A stretch of DNA of 22,248 nt from Chloroflexi bacterium UBA4733 (GTDB taxonomy: Bacteria > Chloroflexota > UBA4733). Position numbers and translations under genes: made by a program. Below the pieces are notes generated by a model. That model was not told the DNA's origin and did not search any database. It was given only the letters and a program-made list of their open reading frames with translations. Of the stretch, positions 21,663 through 22,248 are shown one piece after another. Each line of letters opens with the position of its first letter. Position 1 is the first letter of the stretch. The stretch is from the NCBI GenBank assembly GCA_002404055.1, contig DHIZ01000184.1:1-22248 (forward strand). Reading direction: 5' to 3'.

Positions 21663-22238
21663 ATGACTAGACTCATCGGGCAGCGGCTGGTGTTGCGCGA
21701 ACTTGACGTGGCGGACTGGCCGGCGGTGCATGCCTACAGCGCCCGGCCGGAGGTTGCACGCTACCAGACCTGGGGTCCGAACACGCCAGCGGAGTCGCGT
21801 GCCTTCGTGGAGCAAGTGCTTGCCGCAGCGCAGGCAGCACCGCGGAGGGAGTATCAACTGGCGATCACCATAGCAGACGGCGGTCGCCTCATCGGCACAG
21901 GCGCGCTCTGGGTTCGGAACGTGGAGCACGGTCAGGGTGAGCTCGGCTACTTCCTCCATCCGGATCACTGGGGCCGGGGCTACGCGACGGAAGCGGCGCG
22001 GCTGCTACTCGGATTCGGCTTTGCCGAGCTCCGGCTGCACCGCGTCTTCGCCACCTGCAACCCGCACAATGTGGTGTCTGCCCGGGTGCTGGAGAAGATC
22101 GGGATGACCTTCGAGGGTCGGCTGCGCGAGACCCTGCGCCTACGGGCCGGCTGGCGCGACTCCGCCGTTTATGGCGTCCTCGCCCAAGAATGTTACTGCT
22201 GGCGAACCTCCTCTCGTCCGCCGGTCACCCTACGCTGA
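21663..22238 (+). CDS. GNAT family N-acetyltransferase (RimJ/RimL type)
   Basis: 191 residues. The start MTRLIGQRLVLRELDVADWP is typical of RimJ/RimL-like enzymes that transfer acetyl from acetyl-CoA to an amine, often a protein N-terminus or an antibiotic. Strand 4 and motif A are clear: ELGYFLHPDHWGRGYATEA with the pyrophosphate loop GRGYAT (104-109). RVFATCNPHNVVSARVLEKI and GMTFEGRLRE follow. Family members usually end shortly after YGVLAQE; here a 15-residue CYCWRTSSRPPVTLR tail follows, which may reflect a late frameshift. The ribosome binding site is weak. It lies 41 bases after the methyltransferase stop, probably in the same operon. The substrate is unknown. Confidence 0.92.
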   Translation: MTRLIGQRLVLRELDVADWPAVHAYSARPEVARYQTWGPNTPAESRAFVEQVLAAAQAAPRREYQLAITIADGGRLIGTGALWVRNVEHGQGELGYFLHPDHWGRGYATEAARLLLGFGFAELRLHRVFATCNPHNVVSARVLEKIGMTFEGRLRETLRLRAGWRDSAVYGVLAQECYCWRTSSRPPVTLR

Positions 22239-22248
22239 AGACGTGTGA

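Noticed and set aside
1..22248. Short shared string ACGTCTTCA at the left edge, near the right edge (inverted) and at 19520
   Set aside because: Nine bases is too short to be meaningful, and the match was found after the fact; no terminal repeat extends from it.
22231..22248. AGACGTGTG near the right end resembles part of a sequencing adapter
   Set aside because: Orientation is wrong for a 3' adapter remnant and the match is only nine bases.

Overview
The window is high-GC DNA from a bacterium that most resembles a Chloroflexota lineage (Thermomicrobia/Sphaerobacter-like). This is inferred from three things: XRE-type HTH regulators fused to STAND ATPase/TPR or hydrolase modules, the mix of DUF3237, DUF5678/retropepsin and M81 genes, and REP-like intergenic elements. 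It is a recall-based taxonomic guess, not a search result. No rRNA, tRNA, CRISPR array or intact insertion sequence was seen.

Layout. 1-1442 (+): C-terminal part of a STAND/TPR regulator cut by the window edge. 1556-1686: a 131-bp inverted-repeat element, with a second copy of the same length at 6696-6826; both lie between convergent genes. 1738-4935 (-): one long reading frame interrupted by a single in-frame TAG. It encodes a degenerate sugar-kinase-like N-terminus, an AAA+ ATPase, two ryanodine-receptor-type (RyR) domains and a C-terminal SLOG-like nucleotide-sensing domain. This is the most striking item and resembles predicted nucleotide-centred conflict/immunity proteins. 5191-6678 (+): M81/MlrC metallopeptidase with a recognisable promoter. 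6836-7489 (-): five-helix membrane protein. 7628-9388 (+): S9 prolyl-oligopeptidase-type peptidase, followed by an antitoxin-like RHH/UPF0175 protein (9403-9774). 9952-10635 (+): a DUF5678 protein coupled to a retropepsin-like protease. 10963-13440 (+): a full-length HTH-STAND-TPR regulator, paralogous to the gene at the left edge.

13495-14434 (-): DUF3237 and NTF2/SnoaL-like proteins. 14716-16171 (-): a tightly overlapping three-gene operon (RHH protein, unknown protein, nucleotidyltransferase) that looks like a toxin-antitoxin or defence cassette. 16400-17929 (-): HTH, alpha/beta hydrolase and a decayed cyclase-like domain in one protein. 18110-18415 (+): a small protein whose ribosome binding site overlaps a perfect 38-bp palindrome. 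18416-19937: about 1.5 kb of decayed gene pieces on both strands, with frameshifts. 20015-22238 (+): metallophosphoesterase, methyltransferase and GNAT acetyltransferase, the first two overlapping by ATGA.

The gene content (regulators of the STAND/HTH class, the RyR-AAA-SLOG protein, antitoxin-like proteins, the nucleotidyltransferase cassette, pseudogenes and repeats) suggests an accessory, fast-changing chromosomal region. Start codons were chosen mainly by Shine-Dalgarno placement, and several are shorter than the longest open frame.
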